Part shown: positions 44,703 to 51,754 of the stretch, one piece after another
Layout of the letters: each line of letters begins with the position of its first letter
How positions within the stretch are numbered: position 1 is the first letter of the stretch
Source: an uncultured Winogradskyella sp.
GTDB taxonomy: Bacteria > Bacteroidota > Bacteroidia > Flavobacteriales > Flavobacteriaceae
Direction of reading: 5' to 3'
DNA length: 64,000 nucleotides
Assembly: GCF_947501905.1 (NCBI RefSeq)
Contig: NZ_CANMXL010000004.1
Coordinates: 208,777 to 272,776 of the forward strand
Program-made: the position numbers and the translations under genes
Notes under the pieces: generated by a model
Told to the model about the DNA's origin: nothing
Database searches by the model: none
Seen by the model: the letters and a program-made list of their open reading frames with translations, nothing else

Positions 44703-45413
44703 CTACACTCCAGTGTAGTTGTTTTGTTCTTCGTTCCCTGGTATTGTAGTTGAATTCAACTTCGACAGCTCAGATAGTATCGCTTTCTTTTCATGAAATG
44801 ATAGAGAATTTATTTTCTTTAAGACATTTTTTCTTTTTCTTTTTATTCTCTGTCTGTCTGTTCTGTCTTTTCCAAGATAATTGTAGCAAAATAACTCTAC
44901 GTGGTCCGGAAAATAATTTGTATAAATATTATCTTGATACCATCCACCACGTGTCATGTATTTTAATTCTTTTCTTTCCCATTCTACTAATTTATTTTCA
45001 TAAAGTAAATGAGATGGATGTGTTATTAAAATTCTACACTGCAGAGATATCATGTAGTTTAAAAATTCTACATGGTCCTCGTAGTTGAATTCATCTTTAT
45101 ATAATTTTGATTTACTTTTTCTACAATCAAATAAATAAGGTGGGTCTGCAAATATGAAATCATTCTGAGTTATTTTTTCCTTTTCTAACAACTCTTTATA
45201 ATCAGAATAAAATCTAAGGGCCATAGAAGAAGAATTCTTCTGCACCTGCAGGTTTTTATCTGATGCAATCCAATTACAATTAATAAACTCTTTAGAAAAT
45301 TCAACACCACCACCACCAAGAAATAAAGAAAAATACCTTTCAGCTTTAGGAATCATGTTGCAAAGCGTGGGGAATACATTTGAGAAGTTTTTATTTCCTA
45401 TGTATTTACTCAT
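44703..45413 (-). CDS. Provirus D12-class DNA adenine methyltransferase
   Basis: A 236-residue protein. The D12 start (MSKYIGNKNFSNVF), motif I (YFSLFLGGGGVEFSKEF), the DPPY motif IV near residue 92 (DFIFADPPYLFDC) and a following THPSHLLYENK segment identify an N6-adenine methyltransferase. It is distinct from, and shorter than, the cassette methylase at 33230. Its start overlaps the stop of the outer-membrane protein gene (ATGA). Phage methylases often protect viral DNA from restriction; here it could also counter the neighbouring methylation-linked cassette. Confidence 0.85.
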   Translation of the reverse strand: MSKYIGNKNFSNVFPTLCNMIPKAERYFSLFLGGGGVEFSKEFINCNWIASDKNLQVQKNSSSMALRFYSDYKELLEKEKITQNDFIFADPPYLFDCRKSKSKLYKDEFNYEDHVEFLNYMISLQCRILITHPSHLLYENKLVEWERKELKYMTRGGWYQDNIYTNYFPDHVELFCYNYLGKDRTDRQRIKRKRKNVLKKINSLSFHEKKAILSELSKLNSTTIPGNEEQNNYTGV

Positions 45414-45916
45414 AGTCCAATTTTTAATCCAAAAAATCCACTAAAACGTAAGGCGTTATCATTCCAAAGCACTTTCAAATCTTTTCTTTCAGTCATTTGG
45501 CCTAGCAAAGCGATGCTAAATGATTTATTTAATTTATAGTAGCTTCCTAGTCCAAAAGAGTAGGAGAATGAGGATGCATTATCTCTATCAATCCAGCCGT
45601 AGGTAATAAATGCTTCAACGGACCAATTATTTATAATTAGTCTGTTGAAATTATATCCTATCCCTGCTGAATATCTTTTATAAATACCTTGTATTTCTGC
45701 ATATTCATATTCTGGAAATACAGTTAAAAAACCGTATTTTGATTGTAAACCTTCCATTTTTAAACGTCCTATGATATTGATAGTACCTTTTTCGTAACGT
45801 TCACCATCACCGATAAACATTAGTTTAGCGTCTTGAAAAACTTCTAAGGAAACTTTGTCCTGTGAGTTTGAAATATTAAGCGTAAAAAACGCAATTATTA
45901 TCATTAACTTTTTCAT
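45410..45916 (-). CDS. Provirus-encoded outer-membrane beta-barrel protein
   Basis: A 168-residue protein with a signal peptide (MKKLMIIIAFFTLNISNSQ) and alternating strands rich in terminal aromatics (YGFLTVFPEYEYAEIQ, SAGIGYNFNRLIINNW, FSYSFGLGSYYKLNKSF), ending in a barrel-like FSGFFGLKIGL. Small OmpA/OprF-sized barrels are about 150-180 residues. A phage-encoded barrel in a lysogen could mask the receptor and block superinfection; that role is inferred. It is third in the minus-strand operon, with coupled starts and stops on both sides. Confidence 0.65.
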   Translation of the reverse strand: MKKLMIIIAFFTLNISNSQDKVSLEVFQDAKLMFIGDGERYEKGTINIIGRLKMEGLQSKYGFLTVFPEYEYAEIQGIYKRYSAGIGYNFNRLIINNWSVEAFITYGWIDRDNASSFSYSFGLGSYYKLNKSFSIALLGQMTERKDLKVLWNDNALRFSGFFGLKIGL

Positions 45917-46038
45917 AATGGCATTTCATTAAAAAGCATTACACAATACGCTCCAATCCATATCGCAGTAACAAAAAGCCCACCTGCTACAAATCCACCC
46001 CAAAACTGAGTTTTTAAATAATTGTTCCAATCTTTCAT
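45913..46038 (-). CDS. 41-residue membrane protein of the accessory operon
   Basis: The frame encodes a short polar front (MKDWNNYLKTQF) and one hydrophobic helix with small residues (GGFVAGGLFVTAIWIGAYCV). Its stop overlaps the start of the barrel gene (ATGA) and its start is 2 bp after the previous stop, so translation is very likely. It is perhaps an inner-membrane exclusion peptide. Confidence 0.55.
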   Translation of the reverse strand: MKDWNNYLKTQFWGGFVAGGLFVTAIWIGAYCVMLFNEMPL

Positions 46039-46040
46039 TT

Positions 46041-46181
46041 TTAAACTTTTATTATGTTAGGGTACTTCTTTTTCGCATCATCAAAACTGATGTTCTCTTC
46101 TAATAATTCTTCAAAATTTCTAATGATTCCATCATCGAAATAAATCTTACCAGTTCTTAGGTCTTTAATAACATTTTTCAT
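46041..46181 (-). CDS. 46-residue protein, first gene of the accessory operon
   Basis: The frame encodes MKNVIKDLRTGKIYFDDGII and a charged helical rest. Its likely promoter lies in 46182-46260, next to the origin-like hairpins. No family recognised. Existence is supported by the very tight packing with the downstream 41-residue gene. Confidence 0.5.
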   Translation of the reverse strand: MKNVIKDLRTGKIYFDDGIIRNFEELLEENISFDDAKKKYPNIIKV

Positions 46182-46272
46182 TGTGATTTTATTAACTCTA
46201 CGGCTTAATACAGGCAACACCGCAAACCTGTGAAAAAAAACATTTTTTTAGTTTTTTATTTTTTTTCGATAC

Positions 46273-46425
46273 TTCGAGTACTGGGTGGAGGCTTTGACAT
46301 CTGTGAACGTTTTAAGCGTGTAAATCTAGCTTTACGGCGTATCTGTATTCAGATCGCCAGAAAAGCTTTTTAAGGCGCATAAAAACGCTTCCTTGTCAAA
46401 GTGTAACCCGATTTTTGTACTCGAA
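46273..46425. other. Long branched hairpin, probable replication origin or packaging signal
   Basis: Nested perfect pairings close the fold: TTCGAGTAC 46273-46281 with GTACTCGAA 46417-46425; GGGT 46283-46286 with ACCC 46406-46409; CTTTGACA 46292-46299 with TGTCAAAG 46394-46401; AAGCGT 46314-46319 with ACGCTT 46385-46390; AGCTTT 46328-46333 with AAAGCT 46362-46367; and GGCG/ATCTG with CAGAT/CGCC at 46336-46358. Six consecutive nested helices are far beyond chance. Confidence 0.75.
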
Positions 46426-46450
46426 AAAAAAAAGAAACGAATCAAAAGAC

Positions 46451-46524
46451 CCGCTTTAAGCGGAAATGAAAGACGATGTACGAGCCCCAAATAACATCTC
46501 GTACTAGGTTGCAATAGTGCAACC
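46451..46524. other. Three further hairpins beside the origin-like fold
   Basis: CCGCTTTAAGCGG at 46451-46463; GTACGAG 46478-46484 with CTCGTAC 46498-46504; GGTTGCA 46507-46513 with TGCAACC 46518-46524. All arms are perfect. The same GTACGAG/TTCGAGTAC-type sequence recurs in the larger fold, suggesting a repeated recognition element. Confidence 0.65.
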
Positions 46525-46649
46525 TTTTAACCCCTTAAAACATTCATAATCAATTATTTAATAAAAAAACAATTCTTAAAAAGTTATCTTATTGATTATC
46601 AGTATTTTAACTTTTTGCTTATTTACTAACAAATAGTTAAATTTGAAAT

Positions 46650-47006
46650 ATGGATTTTTTGGAAATTCTTGGATTTATTTCTTCATTATTAGGAGTTGTT
46701 GCATTTTTTAGAATAGATGCAATAACTATCCTGTCATTTTTTAAAAAAAATCTTAAAGATACATTTTTGTATATCTTAATTTATATAAAAAAAATTATTG
46801 TATTCCTATATAATAACAGCTTCGAAAAAAAACTTTCCTCATTAAAGGTACAGGACAACAACAGTCCATATATAAAAAAACGCTTTTCATTTGTAACAAC
46901 AACATCAACAACATTATTTAATAATTCATATATAAAAAAACTTCTTTTTGAATTTGTAATAATAATAACACCTAAAAATGCTTTTTTAAAAAATCAAATT
47001 TGCTAA
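46650..47006 (+). CDS. Small membrane protein of the provirus early block
   Basis: A 118-residue protein with a hydrophobic N-terminus (MDFLEILGFISSLLGVVAFF) and a second hydrophobic stretch (DTFLYILIYIKKIIVFLY), the remainder basic and polar. Its coding DNA contains a near-perfect direct repeat of CATATATAAAAAAAC (46866 and 46927), giving the repeated peptide YIKK. Family unknown. The odd composition leaves some doubt that the second half is under protein-level selection. Confidence 0.4.
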   Translation: MDFLEILGFISSLLGVVAFFRIDAITILSFFKKNLKDTFLYILIYIKKIIVFLYNNSFEKKLSSLKVQDNNSPYIKKRFSFVTTTSTTLFNNSYIKKLLFEFVIIITPKNAFLKNQIC

Positions 47007-47009
47007 TGT

Positions 47010-47039
47010 TTTGCTAATGATTTTATACTCATTGGCAAA
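47010..47039. promoter_or_regulatory. Inverted repeat upstream of the SSB gene
   Basis: TTTGCTAATGA (47010-47020) and TCATTGGCAAA (47029-47039) pair with one G.U; an extra half-site TTTGCTAATG precedes at 46999-47008. Three copies of a 10-bp half-site suggest a regulator-binding region; a terminator for the gene at 46650 is less likely because there is no T-tract. Confidence 0.5.
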
Positions 47040-47136
47040 TTATTGCTCCTTATTCAATTTTTTTAGTTAATTTTATACCTGTAATTGTTCTTTGACGTAG
47101 TGGAGAAAATTAGGTTTTAAATTAATCTAATTCAAT

Positions 47137-47469
47137 ATGAAACAAATAACTATTGTGGGCCATCTTGGTAAAGATGCCACTATAAATAAGAAAAAAGACA
47201 AATTTTCATTAATGCTAAATGTAGCAGTCTCAGAAAAATATGAGGTAAATGGAAATGAAGTCGAACAAACCGATTGGTTTACGTGCTTTAAAAATTTTAA
47301 ATCACCTCCAGAAAGTTTAACAAAACACCTTAAAAAAGGAATCAAAATTCTTATTCAAGGAAAACCAACTTTTTCAATTTCAAAAACTGAAAGTGAAGTT
47401 TATCAAAATCTTAATATTAATATTCAGCATTTTGATATTTTAACTTTTCCCGAAACATCTCAAAACTAA
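47137..47469 (+). CDS. Single-stranded DNA-binding protein (OB fold)
   Basis: A 110-residue SSB-type protein: MKQITIVGHLGKDATI is the classic first strand, followed by FSLMLNVAVSEKY, QTDWFTCFKNFK and LKKGIKILIQGKPTFS. It lacks the acidic C-terminal tail that host SSB uses to recruit partners, as is usual for phage versions. It probably coats viral single strands during rolling-circle replication with the Rep at 35448. The next gene starts in the stop codon (TAATG). Confidence 0.9.
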   Translation: MKQITIVGHLGKDATINKKKDKFSLMLNVAVSEKYEVNGNEVEQTDWFTCFKNFKSPPESLTKHLKKGIKILIQGKPTFSISKTESEVYQNLNINIQHFDILTFPETSQN

Positions 47470-47627
47470 TGGCAACTATTAAAGATGATTTATTAGATGG
47501 CGAGATTACTCAATCAGAACAAAACATGAATGAATGTTTTACATCTGATGACATGCTTTTCAATTATTGGCATGGTTATGCATCTGCATTAAAGATGATT
47601 AAAACCATTCAAAATAATCAGCCCTAA
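47469..47627 (+). CDS. 52-residue provirus protein, unknown
   Basis: The frame begins in the SSB stop (TAATG) and encodes an acidic, helical peptide (MATIKDDLLDGEITQSEQNM, FNYWHGYASALKMIKTIQ). It ends in the hairpin terminator at 47620. Tight coupling supports translation. No family recognised. Confidence 0.5.
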   Translation: MATIKDDLLDGEITQSEQNMNECFTSDDMLFNYWHGYASALKMIKTIQNNQP

Positions 47628-47638
47628 AAGGCTTTTTT
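47620..47638 (+). terminator. Terminator at the right end of the provirus
   Basis: AGCC-CTAAAA-GGCT followed by seven T closes the SSB operon 12 bp before dif-like site 3. The stem is short (4 bp) but has a good T-tract. Confidence 0.55.
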
Positions 47639-47650
47639 TAAAATACAATT

Positions 47651-47678
47651 ATGTACTATAATTTATATTATGTAAAAT
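47651..47678 (+). other. dif-like Xer recombination site 3 (right end of the provirus; best dif match)
   Basis: Left arm ATGTACTATAA, centre TTTATA, right arm TTATGTAAAAT. The right arm matches E. coli dif (TTATGTTAAAT) and, as I recall it, the B. subtilis dif arm (TTATGTAAACT) at 10 of 11 positions each. In a Xer insertion with this orientation, the right-hand junction keeps the host XerD arm, which explains why this copy is the most canonical. It lies between the last viral gene and the first host gene at 47830. Confidence 0.7.
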
Positions 47679-47829
47679 ATAAATTATTGCAAACTATCAA
47701 TACTCTTCTCTACTGTATCATCCATTTACAAACACTTAGCGAAAAATTAAGTTAGTCAGCTATGATATAGCCAAACTATAAGCATCCGTTTTTAAATTGC
47801 ATAATCCCTCGATTTAAAACTTATGTATT

Positions 47830-48099
47830 ATGGATAAAAACTTAGCCTTATTCACGCAAATCAATAGTTTATCGTATTGGTTACTTCAAGAAAGCAATTT
47901 TAAAAGTTCTGTAAACTTAGATGCTAGCGACGATAGTTTCTTTATTTCTATTAAAGATGGTATAGAATCTATTTACAAGCACCATATTGAGGATTTTAGC
48001 AAAAAAGACCGCCGTTTCCTCAGAATTGAGCTCTCTTCTATTGTATCGCACTTATTGCAAATTAAGCGCTCTATACAAGACCACAGACAAGCCTCTTAG
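47830..48099 (+). CDS. Small conserved-looking host protein, unknown
   Basis: An 89-residue soluble protein (SYWLLQESNFKSSVNLDASD, DFSKKDRRFLRIELSSIVSH), largely helical. It is the first host gene right of the provirus and converges on the PycTM-like gene (3 bp between stops). The start at ATG 47830 is the only credible one. No family recognised. Confidence 0.6.
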   Translation: MDKNLALFTQINSLSYWLLQESNFKSSVNLDASDDSFFISIKDGIESIYKHHIEDFSKKDRRFLRIELSSIVSHLLQIKRSIQDHRQAS

Positions 48100-48102
48100 T
48101 TA

Positions 48103-48612
48103 TTATGAGGTTAATCCCCAAAACATCCCCATAATTACCAAGACTAAAAAGCTAAACGCAAAAGTTGCAATAGAACGTCTTACATTTAAAAACTTTCTAT
48201 CAATAATTTTACTCTCAGCATGGATTTGCTCAGCTAATTTTTGGTATAATTCTTTTTCAGAACCGCAGATGCGTATAAGCTCTTCTGTATAGTCTTCTGT
48301 ATTTGTATACATATTGGCAGCATCCCTGAAGAAAAACACATTTTTCTTATAGGACAGGTCCATTGAAGGCCGAAAACATCTAAAACAATAAAAAATAGAT
48401 ATCCCAACCAAAAGTAGCCAGCAGACTAGTAGAATAATCATAAATGTATGGCTAACAAAAACATCCTTAAAAGTATCTAATCTATCAGCAAAAAGCCCCA
48501 AGATTAAACTATGAAAGGAAAAAAGTACTCCAGCCTTAAGTTCTGATGCACGAATTAATTTCTCTAAACGTTCTAATTGTTCCCAATAATTATTTGGATC
48601 TTGACGAGACAT
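48103..48612 (-). CDS. PycTM-like (DUF5706-like) membrane effector candidate
   Basis: A 169-residue protein. An N-terminal amphipathic helix (LEKLIRASELKAGVLFSFHS) leads into a two-helix membrane unit (SLILGLFADRL; FMIILLVCWLLLVGISIFYC). A cytoplasmic stretch follows with FFFRDAAN and then LAEQIHAESKIIDRKFLNVR, and a last membrane helix (SIATFAFSFLVLVIMGMFW). The KA..L...L motif and the 'L..QI...S.I...K...vr' segment match the Pycsar effector family PycTM. It lies 13 bp after the cyclase gene, the same partner type as in Pycsar. Membrane disruption on cyclic-nucleotide binding is the family's known action. Confidence 0.6.
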   Translation of the reverse strand: MSRQDPNNYWEQLERLEKLIRASELKAGVLFSFHSLILGLFADRLDTFKDVFVSHTFMIILLVCWLLLVGISIFYCFRCFRPSMDLSYKKNVFFFRDAANMYTNTEDYTEELIRICGSEKELYQKLAEQIHAESKIIDRKFLNVRRSIATFAFSFLVLVIMGMFWGLTS

Positions 48613-48625
48613 ATACTGTTATTTT

Positions 48626-50446
48626 TCAGCAATTTACAAAATACATTTTCATCTTTCCATGATTTTTAACTGCGAGTTCTCCGCGATATTCACAATCAAA
48701 ATCTGATTTTATAATTTCGTAGGTATTCTCCGAAATATTAACTTTTCCAGCCTCAGAATTACTTTCCATTCGTGCTGCAATATTAACTGTATCACCCCAA
48801 ATATCGTAAGCAAACTTCTTGGTGCCCACAACTCCTGCTACAACTGGCCCTGTATTAATACCAATTCTTATATCAAAGGTAGCTGAAGTGTGTGTGTCGT
48901 TCTTAGCCTTCTTTACAAAGTCATTCATGTCTTTTGCTGCCAAAAGCATTTGCTTTGCTTGAGTATCATTATCATCAAAACTTAATCCACCTACTGCCAT
49001 ATACGCATCACCTATGGTTTTAATTTTTTCTAAGCCATATTTCTCCATAATGTTATCAAAATGGGTGAAATAGTAGTCTATAGTTTGTACTAACTCTTCT
49101 GGAGATAAATTTTCAGCATAACTGGTAAAGCCTTTAAAGTCTGAAAATAACACCGTAACAATATCATATTTTTTAGCCGCTACTCTACCCTTTTCTTTTA
49201 ATTCCTCTGCTGTATCCTCAGGCAGAATATTGAGCAAGAGATTATCTGAACGTTCTTTTTCTTTCGCAATAATCTTATTGGTTTTTTGCACAAATATATT
49301 ACGTCTAAACAAGCCGTAGGCTAATAACCCAATTAGAAAAGTAAGACCAACTGTTGACCAAATCACAATACGCTGGTTCTTTCTTTTTTGTTCTGATAAT
49401 GATGTTTTAGCTTGTTCTTGTGATACTTCATGGATAGTTCTTTGATCTGCCATTTTTTCAATGACCTCTAAATTACGTACACTATCTCTGTATATAATAT
49501 GCTCATTAAAATGGATGTAAGTTGCCTCCCAATCGCCAAGTTCTCTAAAAAGTTCTGACAAACTTAAGTTTGAATCGCTAATCTGCTTTTTTAGTCCATA
49601 TTTTTTGGCTATATCTAGACTTCTTTTGTCGTAGTGCAATGCTTTTTCCATGTCATTTTGTTTTACATAAATATCAGACATTGTTGTTAGATACTCTGAA
49701 ATAGCATAATAGTCTTCATATTCTTCTAAAATATCCATGGCTTGATTGATATTTTTTAAGGCCAAATCATCTTTGCCTTGCTCGGCATAAATCATGCCTA
49801 TATTACCAATATTGTAAGCTGAACCTATTAGATAATCTACATCTTTAAAAATCTTCTTTGCTTCTATAAAGCACCTTAATGCTCTGTCATAATTAATAGT
49901 TCTAAAATATTCATCTCCTTGATTAAATAAAGCTGTTCCAAGAGAAATAGAATCTGCAAGACTAGGTTTTTTTAGATTTCTTAAAATATCTATACCTTTT
50001 TCGTAGTAGGTATGTGATGTTATTGAATTCCCCATTGTTGAATAAACATCAGCTATAGATATAGTTACTTCTCCAATTCCTCTAGCAAAATCAAATTGTT
50101 CAGCATATTTTATACTCTCTAAATATGAACTTAGTGCCTCAGAATTACTTCCCATATTTAGTTGATGATTTCCTTTGGCTAAAAAGCCATAGTGCAAATA
50201 TTCTGTATTTGATTCTCCTCTGGAGGCTATAATTAACTTTTCAGAAAAATCAAGAGCTATATTTGGATTTGTTTCATTATCTGAAATATTCAAAAGAATT
50301 TCTAACTCATTGCTAAAATCACCTGAGTTATATACTGAAATTAAACTGTCAGCAAGCTTTTGATCTTGACAATAAATAGGTCTAATAAAAAAGAAAATAC
50401 CTGTTATAAAAAAATAACAGGTAAGTTTATTTGATAGGGCTAGCAT
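48626..50446 (-). CDS. Membrane-anchored TPR adenylyl/guanylyl cyclase (class III)
   Basis: A 606-residue protein: N-terminal signal segment, about seven TPR-like repeats at residues 60-320 (SAYNIGNIGMIYAEQGKDDL, LTTMSDIYVKQNDMEKALHY), one membrane helix near 356-376 (IVIWSTVGLTFLIGLLAYGL) and a C-terminal class III cyclase domain. The metal-binding Asp pair is in VTVLFSDFKGFT and KTIGDAYMAVGG; the substrate and transition-state residues are in YDIWGDTVNIAARMES. Those motifs are those of canonical ATP cyclases, so cAMP is the likeliest product. The TPRs would be periplasmic sensors. It follows a small gene by 1 bp and precedes the PycTM-like gene. Confidence 0.85.
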   Translation of the reverse strand: MLALSNKLTCYFFITGIFFFIRPIYCQDQKLADSLISVYNSGDFSNELEILLNISDNETNPNIALDFSEKLIIASRGESNTEYLHYGFLAKGNHQLNMGSNSEALSSYLESIKYAEQFDFARGIGEVTISIADVYSTMGNSITSHTYYEKGIDILRNLKKPSLADSISLGTALFNQGDEYFRTINYDRALRCFIEAKKIFKDVDYLIGSAYNIGNIGMIYAEQGKDDLALKNINQAMDILEEYEDYYAISEYLTTMSDIYVKQNDMEKALHYDKRSLDIAKKYGLKKQISDSNLSLSELFRELGDWEATYIHFNEHIIYRDSVRNLEVIEKMADQRTIHEVSQEQAKTSLSEQKRKNQRIVIWSTVGLTFLIGLLAYGLFRRNIFVQKTNKIIAKEKERSDNLLLNILPEDTAEELKEKGRVAAKKYDIVTVLFSDFKGFTSYAENLSPEELVQTIDYYFTHFDNIMEKYGLEKIKTIGDAYMAVGGLSFDDNDTQAKQMLLAAKDMNDFVKKAKNDTHTSATFDIRIGINTGPVVAGVVGTKKFAYDIWGDTVNIAARMESNSEAGKVNISENTYEIIKSDFDCEYRGELAVKNHGKMKMYFVNC

Positions 50447-50447
50447 T

Positions 50448-50882
50448 TTAGTTAGATCCTTTCATTTTTAATTTTGGGTCTACTGTATAAACCTGATTCG
50501 CATTTTTATTTATTATGAAAGTGACGTTATAAGACTCAGTCCCGTTAATAATTGAGCTTTTTACAGTTGAGGTTACTTTGGGTTCGTTAATTGGATCTCC
50601 TAAAGTAATTTCTTCTAAAATATCTGCACCACCACCAACAGCCTTTTTAGCTACGTCAGTAATATTTATGCTATCTCTTCCATTTTTTGCAACGCCTTGC
50701 CAAGTGCAATTTTTGCCTTTATTTACAGTTGATACATACAAATCCGGTCTGCCCGAATTTTCTCCCGGATCACCTTGATTGTCCGTAAAAACAACATTGT
50801 CATTTATGCTTTGTCTGTTCGGTTCAATGTTATCTGTATCTACAGTCAATGTAATTACTGTATTTCCTGGTGGTTGTCCCAT
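50448..50882 (-). CDS. Small beta-rich protein of the cyclase operon, unknown
   Basis: A 144-residue protein without signal peptide (MGQPPGNTVITLTVDTDNIE, ESYNVTFIINKNANQVYTVD), probably a beta-sandwich. Its stop is 1 bp from the cyclase start, so the two are co-translated. It might be a cytoplasmic partner or ligand of the cyclase system; I do not recognise the family. Confidence 0.55.
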   Translation of the reverse strand: MGQPPGNTVITLTVDTDNIEPNRQSINDNVVFTDNQGDPGENSGRPDLYVSTVNKGKNCTWQGVAKNGRDSINITDVAKKAVGGGADILEEITLGDPINEPKVTSTVKSSIINGTESYNVTFIINKNANQVYTVDPKLKMKGSN

Positions 50883-50926
50883 AATTTGTGTGGTTTAAGT
50901 TAAAATTATATTAATTAGATATACAT

Positions 50927-51427
50927 TTAAAGTTTTGCTCTTGATTCATATTCAAAATATCGATGATTTCCAACATTACCTTCTGGCTTATATTTTAATC
51001 CAATAAATCGCAACCAAGACATTTGTTTCTCAGTCTCTTTAGATTGGGAATAGACTACAAGCGTGCAACCTTTATAATTAGTAGATTGTTCTTCTAAAAT
51101 CTTCCGCATTTCAAAAGTTACTTTTAAGGCTTGGTTATTCTCTTCCATATGCTTACTAGCAACTAAATAGCAATCTAGTTTGGTGTCACTAACCTTAACT
51201 GCCATTAAGATAAGTAAGGGCAAATTATCTGGCGTCGAAAATATCTTGCTAAATCCGTCTTTACGAGATAATTCAAACTGTTCCATTAAAGTGTCAAATG
51301 CTGTTTTTTCATTGTGGATATTGTAGAGCTTCCACTCATAAGTCGAAAATTTCCATGGATTTTTTAAAACATAGGAAAGATCTTTTTTAGTAATCTCATC
51401 TTGAACTCTAGATAAACATAATTCCAT
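50927..51427 (-). CDS. GNAT-like protein, first gene of the cyclase operon
   Basis: A 166-residue soluble protein. The last 90 residues read like a GNAT acetyltransferase half (LDCYLVASKHMEENNQALKV, CTLVVYSQSKETEKQMSWLR, FIGLKYKPEGNVGNHRYFEY), but a clear acetyl-CoA pyrophosphate loop (R/QxxGxG/A) is missing. It is 44 bp upstream of the next gene on the same strand. The assignment is tentative. Confidence 0.45.
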   Translation of the reverse strand: MELCLSRVQDEITKKDLSYVLKNPWKFSTYEWKLYNIHNEKTAFDTLMEQFELSRKDGFSKIFSTPDNLPLLILMAVKVSDTKLDCYLVASKHMEENNQALKVTFEMRKILEEQSTNYKGCTLVVYSQSKETEKQMSWLRFIGLKYKPEGNVGNHRYFEYESRAKL

Positions 51428-51754
51428 CTAACTTATCATATCAAAAATATTAGACATATTAAATAATCATTACATAAAACATAGCTTAGTAAAGCTGTAC
51501 TGAGCTACTCTTCTAATAGGTGGTAGTAAATTAGGGATAACAATAATTTATGTAGTCGATGTTAGATAAGGTACTGTTAAAATTAGGTAAAATTTATCTG
51601 ATAACCTAAAATGTTAAACATCTATTGTATTACAAATGTGCAGTATAGAATAAAATGTATATAACAATACAAATATTAATAAGCTATAAAGTAGATTTCT
51701 GCTGCTCTAACATTATAAATTTCTTTATTTTGCTTGTAAATAATTACATATTAA
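51428..51754. other. 327-bp divergent intergenic region
   Basis: No gene is seen. It separates the minus-strand cyclase operon from the plus-strand topoisomerase gene and should hold both promoters. It is very AT-rich; a weak inverted repeat, AGATAA (about 51564) with TTATCT (about 51595), is the only structure I noted. Confidence 0.5.

Larger units (their letters stand above)
46182..46649. other. 468-bp non-coding region with origin-like secondary structure
   Basis: No gene is supported. It contains homopolymer-rich DNA (46230-46266), a long branched fold at 46273-46425, and three simple hairpins at 46451-46524, then AT-rich DNA before the gene at 46650. In circular viral DNA this lies between the divergent accessory and early operons, the usual place for a rolling-circle origin and packaging signal. 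Confidence 0.65.
34244..47661. mobile_element. Provirus: integrase-less, dif-integrated, PM2/FLiP-like double jelly-roll virus
   Basis: About 13.4 kb between dif-like sites 2 and 3. As a circle, the early block (116-residue-class membrane protein, SSB, 52-residue protein, site, three unknown proteins, Rep, RHH protein) precedes a plus-strand virion/lysis block (37690-44643), a bidirectional terminator, and a minus-strand accessory operon (44703-46181). A roughly 250-bp hairpin cluster at 46273-46524 resembles a replication origin. No integrase, terminase, portal, tail or packaging-ATPase gene is visible. All genes look intact, suggesting a functional lysogen. Confidence 0.7.

Noticed and set aside
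46332..46514. Minus-strand 60-codon frame in the provirus non-coding region
   Set aside because: It lies entirely within the nested hairpins, has no plausible protein pattern, and is better explained by the structured DNA.
29003..47661. The four-gene cassette as part of the viral genome (one 18.7-kb element)
   Set aside because: The exact 14-bp repeat and dif-like site at 34231-34260 separate it from the virus, and 13.4 kb already forms a coherent viral circle. It is not excluded, since recombination between sites 1 and 3 would carry both.
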